Below are positions 1-9,663 of a stretch of DNA of 64,000 nucleotides, piece by piece. Every line of letters starts with the position of its first letter. The stretch's first letter is position 1. The notes under the pieces were generated by a model. The model ran no database searches and had not been told where the DNA came from. It worked only from the letters and a program-made list of their open reading frames with translations. The translations under genes and the position numbers were made by a program. Source of the DNA: Humulus lupulus (taxonomy: Eukaryota > Streptophyta > Magnoliopsida > Rosales > Cannabaceae); the NCBI RefSeq assembly GCF_963169125.1, contig NC_084796.1:216652448-216716447 (forward strand), given 5' to 3'.

Positions 1-1122
1 AACTAAACCATCAAAAAGAAACTTACCAAGAAGGACCTTAAGTTTCAAGAACTTAAATACATAATCAAGAATCAATAACAAGAGTTAGGATCTGAATAAA
101 AGAAACAAAAGAAAACTAAAGAATCATAAGCAACTAGTCTTAAGGAATAGGAATACCTTGAATGACCTTATGGATTGGTCTAAACCTTAATATCAAAATC
201 ACACTATTTCTCACTTCCCAAGTGTTTATAAAAGCTTATAATGATAAAGCCTTAACCCAAAACCCAAGTGTATCTCTCTATAGTAACACTAGCAACTTGG
301 AAGCTCTGATCAAATGCTTGAAGAATGAGGAAAATGGCTAAGCACTAGGTCCTATTTATAGAGTTCAAGGAGTGAAAATAACCCCTTTTAATTTGAATAA
401 ATAAATTATTATAAAATGAAAAAGATTTGAATTTTCGTTCAACTAACGCCCAGAACTCGGTCAAAATCATTCAAAGGCAGTTCTAAGTGGTTAAAGCTAT
501 TTTTAAAATTAAAAAATCAATCTTTCAAAAATATACTCATGGAGCCGATATATCGCCCACCTTAGGCGATATATCACCTCCCCTTGTATTCACGAGGCTT
601 GTTCGATCGTTTGTGCACAATCGACGTATTTTTCGTATCTTCCGTAGGCGATATATCGGTCCATATGCTGCGATATATCAACATATGTTAATATATTAAC
701 CACGTAATTGCACTTTTTCAGCATAATTTGAATTGGATAAACAGCTTTGACTGAGTCATAATACGATCCTAATAGCTAATGGAAGGTTCTAGAGCTTCTA
801 GATCTTTCTTTTATTAAAACTATTCATCAAATTAGTTAATTCCTTAATAAACATGATTATGAAAAGTGTCATGCTCTTAATGGTTCTATCTAAACCTTAG
901 GTTATAATAAATATATTTCTATGACGAGCAATATTAATCAAACCTTATGTTATAATTAATATTCTTAAACTATAGGTTAAACTTATAAAATCCATAATTG
1001 TTGCTATGAGTGTCCAACTAAATCCCGGTTTGAACCAAAATCCACAGTAACTAACATACTACAAACAAATACTAACTACTACTATTATCTAACCAGCTAA
1101 GTAAATATTCTGGGACACTACA
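1..1122 (-). repeat. A1 left (3') LTR, truncated by window edge
   Basis: Position 1 here matches position 7530 of the right LTR, and similarity runs to the inner end. The LTR closes with GGGACACTACA at 1122, which pairs with the TGTAATGACCC start of the right copy as imperfect TG...CA termini. About 790 bp of the LTR lies to the left of the window. The right copy lacks roughly 170 bp that are present here at about 370-540. Confidence 0.88.
351..679 (-). promoter_or_regulatory. A1 left LTR U3: TATA box plus four GATATATC palindromes
   Basis: On the minus strand a TATA box, CTCTATAAATAGG, lies at 351-363. Upstream of it in element orientation are four copies of the palindrome GATATATC, at 547, 568, 650 and 672. 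Most sit inside a longer GGCGATATATCGCC-like core. The same cluster with nearly the same spacing occurs in the other two A-type LTRs of this window. The TATA box is a standard LTR promoter element; a regulatory role for the palindromes is inference. Confidence 0.6.
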
Positions 1123-1140
1123 ATTCTCCCCTACTTAAAA
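1123..1140 (-). other. A1 polypurine tract
   Basis: The minus strand reads AAGTAGGGGAGAAT directly before the 3' LTR start TGTAGTGTCCC. This is the expected plus-strand primer site and fixes both the orientation and the LTR edge at 1122/1123. Confidence 0.85.
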
Positions 1141-1158
1141 GAATTTTGTCCCTAAAAT

Positions 1159-2357
1159 TTACATACCAAACGATTCCGAATATCGTGCTATCATGTCCCC
1201 TCCAACTTCCATGTTGGCTCCCGTTCAAATTTATTACTCCATAGGATGTGAGATAGGTCTGACACATATCTATGTAGCATTGAGATGTGGAACACATTGT
1301 GTCTATCTGCGAGAGCTGGCGGTAGGGCTAATCTATATGCAATTACTCACTTTGTCCAATATCTCAAAAGGACCTATAAACTGGGGACTAAGCTTGCCCT
1401 TCTTCCCAAACCGCTTCACACCTTTCATAGGAGATATTTTTAAGAAGACTTGATCTCGGACTTTGAATTCCACATCACGCTGCTTGGCATCCGCATAACT
1501 TTTCTGACGGCTTTGAGCAGCGAGCATATGCTTTCTAATCAGCGCTACTGCATCCTGAACTTCTCTAACATCTTCGGGACCAAGAATTTGCCTTTCTCCT
1601 ACCTCATCCCAATGTAGTAGCGATCGACAGCTTCTTCCATAAAGAAGCTCATAGGGTGCCATCCTGATCGTTGACTAATAGCTATTGTTGTCGGAGAATC
1701 AATCAGCGGCAAATACTTACTCCATGATCCTCCGAAATCAAGTACATAAGCACGCAACATATCCTCTAAAATATGTATGGTACGCTCGAACTGACCATCG
1801 ATTTGAGGATGAAATGCCATACTAAGACTTAACTTGGTACCCATGGCTTGCTGTAAACTTCCCCAAAATCTCGATGTAAACACCGATCCTCTATCGGATA
1901 ATATTGTCTTAGGAATTCCATGCAGTTTTACTATTTCTTGAACATAAATGTCTGCGTACTGATTTGTTGTGTACATAGTATTGACAAGCAGGAAATGGGC
2001 TTACTTGGTTAGTCTATCTATTACTACCCAAGCCGAGTCATGCTACTTATTTGTTCGTGGAAGTCCTATCACGAAATCCATGGCTATGTCGTCCCATTTC
2101 CATTCTGGAATACTAAGTGGTTGAAATAAGCCTGAAGGCTGCTAATGTTCTGCTTTCACTTGTTGGCATACTAAGCATTTAGACACATTCTCTACTATAT
2201 CTTTCCTCATTCTTGGCCACCAATACAGTGCTTTAAGATCGTGAGACATCTTGGTCGACCCAGAGTGAACTGAGTATGGGGTATTGTGTGCTTCTTCTAA
2301 AATCTTCATCTTAATCCCATGATCATTCAGCATACATACCCGATCCTTGTACCTCAA
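1159..2357 (-). pseudogene. A1 integrase with deleted chromodomain
   Basis: Integrase remnant that once joined retroelement DNA to the host chromosome. The N-terminal HHCC zinc module is present at 2357-2142 (EEAHNTPYSVHSGS, then CLVCQQVK). The core follows from about 2100 to 1599, with the first Asp in VVIDRLTK, the second in LSDRGSVFTS and the Glu in FERTIHILED, so the DDE triad can still be read. Stops lie between zinc module and core. The C-terminal GPFEILDKV motif lies near 1340-1380, where small indels shift the frame. Only the second half of the chromodomain survives (LWSNKFEREPTWKLEGDM, ending at 1159). Compared with A2, 117 bp holding its first half are gone. Confidence 0.88.
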
Positions 2358-2363
2358 AAACCC

Positions 2364-3245
2364 CTATCCTGAGATCAAGAAATCTGTGGCCTTGCCTTCT
2401 TTAACTGCATCCATATGGGCTACTAATGTGTCATCATGCCCTTTCCCAATCCGTATATATTCTAACAGACTTGAGTGAATGGACAAGTTAGCCAGTTTAC
2501 TAATGACTACTTCTATTCCGGCATTGATCAGCTCCTGCTGTAGCGGCTTTTCTATTCCAGCTAACACTGCTAGACTTCCATAACTCTTCCTACTTAGCGC
2601 ATCAGCAACTACGTTTTCCTTTCCCGAGTGGTATAGGATTTCACAGTCATAATCCTTCACTAGTTCTAACCACCTGTGCTGCCTCATGTTGAGCTCCTTT
2701 TGTCTGAAGAAATACTTTAAGCTTTTGTGGTGCGTATACATCTCACACCGTTCTCCATAAAGATAATGGCGCCAAATTTTCAAGGCAAAGACCACTATTG
2801 CCAACTCCATATCATGCGTTGGATAGTGTTGCTCGTACTCCTTCAACTGCCTTGAGGTGTAGGCTATCACCTTGTCATTCTGCATCAGCACACAACCCAA
2901 TCCTTGCTTCGACACATCATAGTAGACTACCAATTTGTCATTGGGTGTCGGTACACAAAGTACTGGTTCTGAGCATAGCTTATCCTTAAGCAATTGGAAG
3001 CTCTCTTCACACTTATCAGTCCAGTTGAACCTTTGCTGTTTCTGGGTCAGGTTGGTAAGCGAAGTGGCTATCCGAGAAAAGCCCTCTACAAACCTCCGAT
3101 AATAACCTGCTAGTCCCAGAAAACTTCTTTCCTCTGACGCGTTCTTAGGTCTTGGCCAATCCTTCACAGTCTCTACCTTAGATGGGTCTACGGCAAATCC
3201 TTCCTTGGATACTTGTGGCCGAGGAACGCTACTTTTGAAAGCCAA
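2364..3245 (-). pseudogene. A1 RNase H domain (RT thumb to RNase H)
   Basis: The longest intact reading frame of A1, 293 codons, covers the RT connection ([16 protein letters not shown]) and the gypsy-type RNase H that degrades RNA in the RNA:DNA hybrid. The active-site regions can be read. [12 protein letters not shown] keeps the first Asp but has lost the usual TDAS wording, [10 protein letters not shown] keeps the Glu, and NVVADALSR keeps the last Asp. The third acidic site is damaged: the usual YTDHKSL reads YTHHKSL, an Asp to His change. It lies in a different frame from the RT fragment upstream and shares the frame of the integrase zinc module downstream. Family identity is certain; activity is very unlikely. 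Confidence 0.9.
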
Positions 3246-3289
3246 AATTCACACTTCTTGAACTTGGTGTGAAGTTGATGCTCCTTTAG

Positions 3290-3760
3290 TCATAAAAAGG
3301 TCAACCTTAAATCTTCCTCGTGCTCGACTTCGTCCTTTGAGTACACCAAAATATATTCAATGAACACTACGACAAATTTGTGCAAGTAATACTTGAAGAC
3401 CCTATTCATTAAATCCATAAATGCGGCTAGAGCGTTGGTAAGACCAAAAGACATAACTAAAAACTCGTAATGTCCATAACGAGTTCTAAAAGCCGTCTTG
3501 TGAATATCCTCTTCTCGTACCTTGAGCTGGTGATACCCGGACCATAGATCAATTTTTGAAAACACGGTCACTCCTTGGAGTTGATCAAACAAGTCGTCAA
3601 TTCGAGGTAGCGGGTACTTATTTTTAATTTTCACCATATTCAACTCGCTGTAATCTATACACATCCGCATTCTTCCGTCCTTCTTCTACACAAATAGAAC
3701 CGGTTCTCCCCATGGAAAATGGCTCGGTCTAATGAAACCCAAGTCTAAGAGTTATTGTAG
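3290..3760 (-). pseudogene. A1 reverse transcriptase fragment, catalytic site lost
   Basis: Gypsy-type RT palm and fingers. [39 protein letters not shown] and [11 protein letters not shown] are standard motifs. The catalytic box, normally FIDDILVYS, reads FIEYILVYS near 3345-3360, so both metal-binding aspartates are gone and this copy cannot polymerise. The open frame of 126 codons starts at 3670, but upstream RT sequence (PWGEPVLF-like, with a stop) extends to about 3760. A frameshift separates it from RNase H at about 3250-3290. It was once part of a single gag-pol polyprotein. Confidence 0.92.
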
Positions 3761-3906
3761 CTACGTTTTTAACTCCTTGAGTTGGTAGGTGCCATCCGGT
3801 ATGGTGCCTTGGAGATAGGTTTGGTGCCCAATACTAGTTCGATTGTGAAGTCAATTTCCCGAGTCGGCAGCAGCCTTGGTAAGTCGTCAGGAAATACCTC
3901 TGGAAA

Positions 3907-4506
3907 TTACTTTATGATGCGGACGTCTCCAAACTTTAGTGGTGTTTCATTTACCACATCTGTGATGCTGGCTAGGAATGTGTGACATCCTTTTTCTATC
4001 ATCCTCTGAGCTTTGATAGATGAAATAAGTGGCGTACAAAATCTTGAAACTTTTCCCATAAAGCATAGTCTCTGACTGTGAGGAGTCTCGAACATCACTT
4101 TCTTGCATTTGTAGTCGATGGTGGTGCCATGCCTTGCTAGCCAATCCATTCCCAATATCACGTCAAAGTCTTTGATCTCTAATTATATCAGGTCTCCTTC
4201 TCATTCTACAACCTTAAGTTTGATCGGTACACCTCGTACTATCCATGATGATACCACTATCTCACTCGAAGGTAATTCTGTCACAAACCTAGTTCTAAAT
4301 CTTTCACAAGGTTTGTCTAATTTCTCTATCATTCCTAATGAGATATACGAGTGAGTGGCTCTCGAATCAAATAATACTAAACTTACATTATTGAGGATAG
4401 GAATCTAACCTATCACCACTTTATTGCTAGCGTCAGCTTCTCCCTTGGTTAAAGAAAATACCTTTGCAGGAACCATCTTGTTGTCCCTTTTCTCCTCTGG
4501 CTTGAG
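3907..4506 (-). pseudogene. A1 aspartic protease region
   Basis: Retropepsin-like region that cleaved the polyprotein. It continues in the same frame as gag, interrupted by in-frame stops (for example the TAG at 4507-4509). The active-site loop at about 4345-4375 reads LFDSRATHSYIS, where chromoviruses normally carry DSGATHS, so the essential glycine has become arginine by a single G to A change. The later conserved motif DVILGMDWLARHG is intact near 4130-4161. The frame then runs into the RT linker. Identity is clear from the two motifs; the enzyme would be inactive. Confidence 0.87.
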
Positions 4507-5649
4507 CTAGGGACATTCCCTCTTCCGGTGAGCTTCCTGACAACAATTATAGCATCCCTTGGTGTTTGCATGACACTCACCAGGATGTTTCTTTTGGCAC
4601 TTAAAGCACTGCGAGTATTCTACATAACCCGACCTACTACCTCCATTGTTCGTCCGTGCTCTTTTATCGTTGTCAGATTGCTTATTGTCAGGATGCCTTC
4701 TCTTCTGACCATTATTGTTGTTATGTTGATGGTTGTATTTGTGGTTGTTCCAACCATTCTGAGGTTGACCCTGCTGCTTAAGCTCAAGCTTACTGGCCTC
4801 CTCCTTACTAACATTCGCCTGAAGCCTTTCAAATTCTATAGCCGATTCTAGAACATCAGCATACATAGTAGTTCCAGGGTTTGCTAGCTTAACCCCTAGC
4901 TCAATATTTGGTCTAAGTCCTCTAACGAACATGGTAACTCTTAGAAAATTAGTTGGAACCAACTCTGGTGCAAAGTTGGCTAATATGTTGAACTGCCGAG
5001 CATACTCTGCTACCGTCAAGTTACCCTGCTTCAGACTAGTGAACTCCTCGACCCTTATGGCAATGACTGCCGAGTTGTAATACTTCTTGTAGAACAGCTC
5101 CACAAATCTGGTCCATGTCATGGTGGTGACATCGTGAGTCTGTTTAACTAAGTCCCATCATATTCTTGCATCCTTCTTAAGCAGAGATAAAACGCAGGAT
5201 ATGTAGTCCGCATTGCTGAGATTCATGTGCGCTAAGATCGGCTCTACATTTCTGAGCCACTCTTCCGCCTTGAAGGGGTCTATTGTCCCTTCAAAGTTTG
5301 GAGCGTGTTGCTTACGAAATCGCTCAAAAATTGGCTCCATGTACTGTGCTGGGTAGGGCGCATAGTTTGCCATTGGCCATCCCCCATAAGGACCAACATG
5401 TTGGGGTGCCATTTGCTGAGGCTGAGTTTGTGTCCATGGCTGCGCCTGTTGTCGCTGTTGCTGCAAAAATTCCTCCACTTGATGTCGTAGTCTGGCAATT
5501 TCTCTAGTGTTGTCAACTGGCGGTGGTGGTGCACTTCGGTTAGCAGCAGCAGCACGCACTCCCCTTCTACGAACTTGAGGGGCTTCATTATTCTCAGGAG
5601 CGACACTGGTGGCATTGGCATTGGTGCGTGCAGACCTTCTAAGCGACAT
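4507..5649 (-). pseudogene. A1 gag (retrotransposon gag with zinc knuckles)
   Basis: Nucleocapsid and capsid precursor. The chosen start at 5649 gives MSLRRSARTNANATS; an in-frame Met lies further upstream at 5730, but chromovirus gag usually starts with a short basic segment like this one. A Q/P-rich stretch (about residues 60-110) precedes the retrotransposon gag domain (FEGTIDPFKAEEWL, TWTRFVELFYKKY, TVAEYARQFNILANF). At the C-terminus are two zinc knuckles, CFKCQKKHPGEC and CYNCCQEAHRKREC. One in-frame TGA at 5158-5160 replaces the first Trp codon of a WWD-like motif. Apart from this stop the frame is open from 5649 to 4507 and continues into protease, so this is among the best-preserved parts of A1. 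Confidence 0.92.
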
Positions 5650-6166
5650 CTCCAGTAGAGTTCTAACATTCGAGAAAAACATGTTAGAACTTACCCTAAT
5701 AGGCTCTAAAACAAAACTTAATCTAAGCAAACATAACTCGGACCTATTAATTATGATTTCTTAAGAAAAATTATACAAGCCTTCTTTATCATTAGGGTGT
5801 GTTTCTATACTTAGAAAAATAAGCCCTCTTTATTATTTTCTAAGTGTGTTTTTAATCATCCTATATGAATTAATTCTCCGGCTCGAAAGTCGTCGTTGTT
5901 CCAAAGTTAGCCATAATGAAGGAGGGCTGGGATCAGTAAAATTGTTCCCACTACTATGGCCCCTAACTCTTAATATAGAACTTGGTTCATTGATTTGTAT
6001 CCACCCTCACCGAACTTGGTCATTATTTATTATGATTGTAAAAAAAAATCAAACTCATGCATGCCATTCAAAATTAACAATAATATTCATTTGGAAAAAT
6101 GTTTTCACTATGTACAATCATAAATGGAAAGTTAATAAATAAAATAAATAAGGAAACTAATCTATT

Positions 6167-6637
6167 CTAAAAATCAGGTTCTTCTACATCCGACTTTTCA
6201 TCATCTATCTCCTAATAGTCATCATTATCTTGAGCCTCAAAATTTCCCCATGGAAAACTTGTAAATATTATATGTTTTTGCTCATTTGTGAATTGGAATT
6301 CCATCTTAGAGGTGAACCTAAGTATGAGAAAATAATATCTCATAGCTACCGATAATTCATCTTCATACCCTATAGTCTCCCATATTTCTTCTAAAGCTGC
6401 AATTACAGTGGGATAATCTTTAAAAAGTCTAATCACTAAAACATATTGTTCCGTAGCCCTCATCTCCCTATGGAATAAGAGTAATCTTTGAGTGATTCTT
6501 TCTAGCATTCCTATTGTATTTCTTGGGTCTCTAATTCTTTTCAAGGCCTTAATGGCTCGGATATCCTCATTGCTTAAGGCCCCATCCATTCTAAAATGAA
6601 AACATAAGGCTAAAACGCTAACTAAACACATAAACAT
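6167..6637 (-). pseudogene. A1 leader ORF between PBS and gag, unknown function
   Basis: Open frame of 141 codons (6637-6212) on the coding strand of A1, between the PBS and gag, where chromoviruses normally have only leader. The likeliest start is the second Met at 6589 (MDGALSNEDIRAIKALK), since the 16 residues before it are hydrophobic and look unrelated. The product would be mostly helical (RDPRNTIGMLERITQRLL, then VIAALEEIWETIG) with an acidic tail. The frame continues past the TAG at 6212-6214 as another acidic stretch (EIDDEKSDVEEPDF) to a stop at 6167, so this TAG may be a recent nonsense change. I do not recognise the family, and no zinc-binding or catalytic motif is visible. It could be a captured gene or an element-encoded accessory protein. 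Confidence 0.5.
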
Positions 6638-6719
6638 AATAATTATAACATAAACACTTACATTGGCGGTTTGATTCGGAGCTTAAGCGCGTGTATCAAG
6701 GAGAAATTCATGCATATGG

Positions 6720-6739
6720 ACCGTTGCTCTAATACAAAC
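6720..6739 (-). other. A1 primer binding site (initiator-Met type, diverged)
   Basis: Directly after the 5' LTR end, the minus strand reads TTTGTATTAGAGCAACGG. It resembles the TGGTATCAGAGC site complementary to the 3' end of initiator methionine tRNA, used by most plant gypsy elements, with several changes. Its position next to 6740 confirms the LTR edge. Confidence 0.75.
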
Positions 6740-7228
6740 TGTAATGACCCAACTATTTCTAAGACCTTAGACCATTAAAACTACTAGACATAGCTACTAT
6801 TTTAGATAAAACATACATACAAAATAATCATAACTTTATCAAAACCCCAAAATAATATTGTGCATATTACAAAATAAAATATAAAATACGGTATGGGTAC
6901 CCATTGTTTGATAAAACATAAACTTAAATACTAGTTGTGGAATTACATCAAAAACATAATTTAAAAGACTAAAACTAAATCACATCGTCCTCGATCGACA
7001 CACAGTCCATTCATCCTCAACACATAAGCCAATCTACGAAGAATTCTTCTGCCTCCATATCTATTTTCCTGCATCACACTAAAAATAAAGGAGTGAGCGT
7101 AATGTCCAGCAAGGAAAATCTATTAAAAAATACATCATAATTCATAAGCATAAGACTATATCATATACTATAAAAACATATGAATATCAATAAACATATA
7201 TCATATAGGACTACAATGGCCATCATAC

Positions 7229-7350
7229 TTCTTGGGGCTTGTTAACTAAGCAAGCCATATGCCCATAAATTTATGGGGCTTGCTAGCTAAGTAAGTCATA
7301 TGCCCATAAATTCTTGGGGCTTGCTAGCTAAAAAAGTCATATGCCCAAGG
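7229..7350. repeat. Three ~41-bp tandem repeats inside A1 LTR
   Basis: Three near-identical units share the core TTGGGGCTTGCTAGCTAA followed by CATATGCCC. The A2 LTR has a matching but diverged three-unit array at 19841-19970, so the array predates the split of the two copies. Confidence 0.8.
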
Positions 7351-7844
7351 ACTATAAAACATACTATACATATACATATCATAACATAAACATAACATAT
7401 AAGCACATAAAATCTATCCTATTTTCCTTAACAAAAGCCGAGATATTTGGGAACAAGAATGGGATTTAGAAACTCCTATAAATCAACAGTAAAATGGTGA
7501 GAATCTCTAAAGAATAAAGATGAAATGAGAACTAAACCATCAAAAAGAACTGACCAAGAAGGACCTTAAGTTTCAAGAACTTAAATACTTAATCAAGAAC
7601 CATTAACAAGAGTTAGGATCTGAATAAAAGAAACTAAAAAAAACTAAAGAATCATAAACAACTGGACTTAAGGAATAGGAATACCTTGAATGACCTTGAA
7701 TGACTGAAATCACACTATTTCTCACTTCCTAAGTGTTTATAAAAGCTTAGAATGATAAAGCTTTAACCCAAAACCCAAAACACTAGCACCTTGGAAGCTC
7801 TGATCAAATGCTTGAAGAATGAGGAAAATGGCTAAGCACTAGGT

Positions 7845-8007
7845 CCTATTTATAGAGTTCAAGGAGTGGAGCCGATATATCGCCCACCATAGGCGATATA
7901 TCGCCTCCCCATGTATTCTTGAGGCTTTTTCGATCGTTCGTGCAAAGTCGATGTGTTTTCCGTGTCTTCCGTAGGTGATATATCTTCCCCTATGCTGCAA
8001 TATATCG
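7845..8007 (-). promoter_or_regulatory. A1 right LTR U3: TATA box and palindrome cluster
   Basis: The minus-strand TATA box CTCTATAAATAGG lies at 7845-7857. GATATATC occurs at 7874, 7895 and 7977, and a fourth copy mutated to AATATATC lies near 7999. Because of the deletion noted for this LTR, the first palindrome is only about 17 bp from the TATA box, against about 183 bp in the other two LTRs. Confidence 0.6.
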
Positions 8008-8429
8008 GCATACTTGAATATATTAAACATGTAATTGTACATTTTCAGCATAATTTGAATTGGATAAACTACTTTGACGGAGTCATAATACGATCCTAAA
8101 AGTTGCTAGAATGTTCTAGAGCTTCTAGATCTTTCTTTTATTAAAATTATTCATCAAAATACTTAATTCGTTAATCATCATGATTATGACAAGTTTCATG
8201 CTCTTAATGGTTCTATCTAAAACTTAGGTTATAATAAATATATTTCTAAGACGAGCAATATTAATCAAACCTTATGTTATAATTAATATTCTTAAACTAT
8301 AGGTTAAACCTATAAATTCCATAAATGTTGCTATGAGTGTCTAACTAAATCCTGGTTTGAACCAAAATCCACAGTAACTAACATACTACTAACTAATACT
8401 AACTACTACAACTATCTAAGTATACTAAG

Positions 8430-8717
8430 ATATACAAGGTGCGCACCAAGGAGTGGCACGATAAGAACTTGATTAAAAAAGAGTTTCAACCCGGGCAACA
8501 TGTAATTTTTTTTAACTCAAGGTAGAGACTATTTCTTAGAAAGTTGAAATGAAGGTGGTCTGGCCCTTATACTGTTGTGAAAGTTTTTCCTTATGGCTAG
8601 GTGGAAGTGGAAAGGAAAAGTGGCATGCCATTCAAAGTCAACCGCCAAGGGTTTAAACAATATTTGGGTGGTCGTATGGACCAAGCCAAGTCAGTGATCC
8701 TCTTAAAGCCCATCTGA
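8430..8717 (+). pseudogene. C-terminal end of Athila-like integrase
   Basis: Short plus-strand remnant of the last part of a gypsy polyprotein. It reads KEWHDKNLIKKEFQPGQHVI, then RLFLRKLK, RWSGPYTVVKVFPYG and VNRQGFKQYLGG, ending at a TGA at 8715-8717. The pattern of a basic WHDK, then PGQ.V, then RWSGP..V.....G.VE is typical of the Athila/Tat integrase C-terminus. In-frame stops interrupt it three times. No chromodomain follows, which agrees with Athila rather than a chromovirus. Everything upstream of this point (gag to integrase core) is absent, and A1's LTR lies there instead. It shares orientation with the env-like ORF and LTR downstream, so these are read as one element. Confidence 0.75.
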
Positions 8718-8894
8718 AGAGGACATCGCCCGTGGGAGGCATCCAATATTTCTTATTTGCTTTCTTTACTTTTTGGTCTAGTTGGAACAATTTTAAAGTT
8801 AAATTTTTGCACTTGTAAATTATGGAATCATGGAAAGCGTGAAAAAAATAACAAAAATGAACAAAATAAAAAAATGCAATAAAAAATATTTTAT

Positions 8895-9125
8895 TTAGTG
8901 CTGCGACACGACCTTATGGTGTCGCGACAAGACCCCCTTACATAGACGAAGGGATACTACCACGGGAGTAGGCGGGCCGCGGCAAAGACTTAGGAGGGTC
9001 GCGGTGCTTATACCCACAAAGAAAAAAGAGGCGGGCCGTGGCAAGGATTAAGGAGGGTCGTGACCCTTAAAGAAAAAATTCTCAGAAAAGAGGGCGGGTC
9101 GCGCAATGGGTTACGACAGATGATA
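8895..9125. repeat. GC-rich GGGCCGCGG-type micro-repeats in Athila spacer
   Basis: Within the AT-rich spacer between pol and the env-like ORF, short variants of GCGGGCCGCGGCAA and GGGTCGCGG(T/C) recur about every 50-60 bp. The rest of the spacer (8718-9660) shows no coding potential. Similar motifs recur in the Athila LTR and in the copia 5' LTR. Confidence 0.55.
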
Positions 9126-9663
9126 TAAAGGAAAAAAACCCTATTTTTTTCCCACTTCACTTTACATATTTGTTTTTCCTCTTCCCCATACCTCTGAATC
9201 CACCATTTTCATCCTTAATAACCCATTTTTTCTCATTAAATCACCATCCCTAATATAATTTTTCATCTCTAATTTTCTTCATCTGACCTAAAACACCAAA
9301 TTTCTCCTCCATAAAACCCTATTTTCAAAAATTCCTATCTAATACCATGGGAAACTGAAATTGTTGTTGTCAAAGGAAGAAGAAGAGTTCAAAAACCAAA
9401 AAAAAAAAAAAAGGGTTTCTCACTCAAGTAAGTAAAATTTATTCATTTTCTTTGAGTTGTCAATTCTATGTTGGTAGTTTGTGGATAGATTGTTGGTGGA
9501 AATTATTATGGAGCAATTTGGTGGGATTGTGACTGAAAGTGAATTGTTGATGTGTTTGTGGATTATCTTCTTGATATTTTTATTGTGGGGAAGTGAGAAA
9601 AACAAGGGGACGTTTTATCAAAAAAAAATTCCAGGAAATTTGGGGATTGTAATCGATTTTTGA

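Larger units (their letters stand above)
1..8417 (-). mobile_element. Ty3/gypsy chromovirus A1 (Tekay-like), degenerate
   Basis: This is a minus-strand LTR retrotransposon. Reading the minus strand, the order is 5' LTR (6740-8417), PBS (6720-6739), leader ORF, gag, protease, reverse transcriptase, RNase H, integrase with a chromodomain remnant, PPT (1123-1140) and 3' LTR (1-1122, cut by the window edge). This domain order and the chromodomain after integrase define chromoviruses; the Tekay/Del assignment rests on integrase C-terminal motifs such as GPFEILDKV and remains an inference. The outer end of the 5' LTR is missing and abuts Athila-like sequence at about 8418, so no target duplication can be checked. 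Stops and frameshifts occur in every domain, so the copy is not autonomous. Confidence 0.9.
6740..8417 (-). repeat. A1 right (5') LTR, outer end truncated
   Basis: Starts with TGTAATGACCC at 6740, the same start as the A2 LTR at 19339. The part from 7530 onward matches the left LTR. Similarity stops at about 8417, some 35 bp before the expected GGGACACTACA end, where Athila-like pol begins. An internal deletion of about 170 bp relative to the left LTR places the palindrome cluster next to the TATA box. Confidence 0.87.

Noticed and set aside
2798..2989. Plus-strand ORF inside A1 RNase H
   Set aside because: It is the opposite strand of a well-supported RNase H domain. Many similar opposite-strand ORFs (for example 4118-4354, 4528-4851, 29137-29685 and 27454-27717) were discarded for the same reason.
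7229..7350. A CRISPR-like array of direct repeats
   Set aside because: Three adjacent 41-bp units without unique spacers, inside a retrotransposon LTR of a plant genome.
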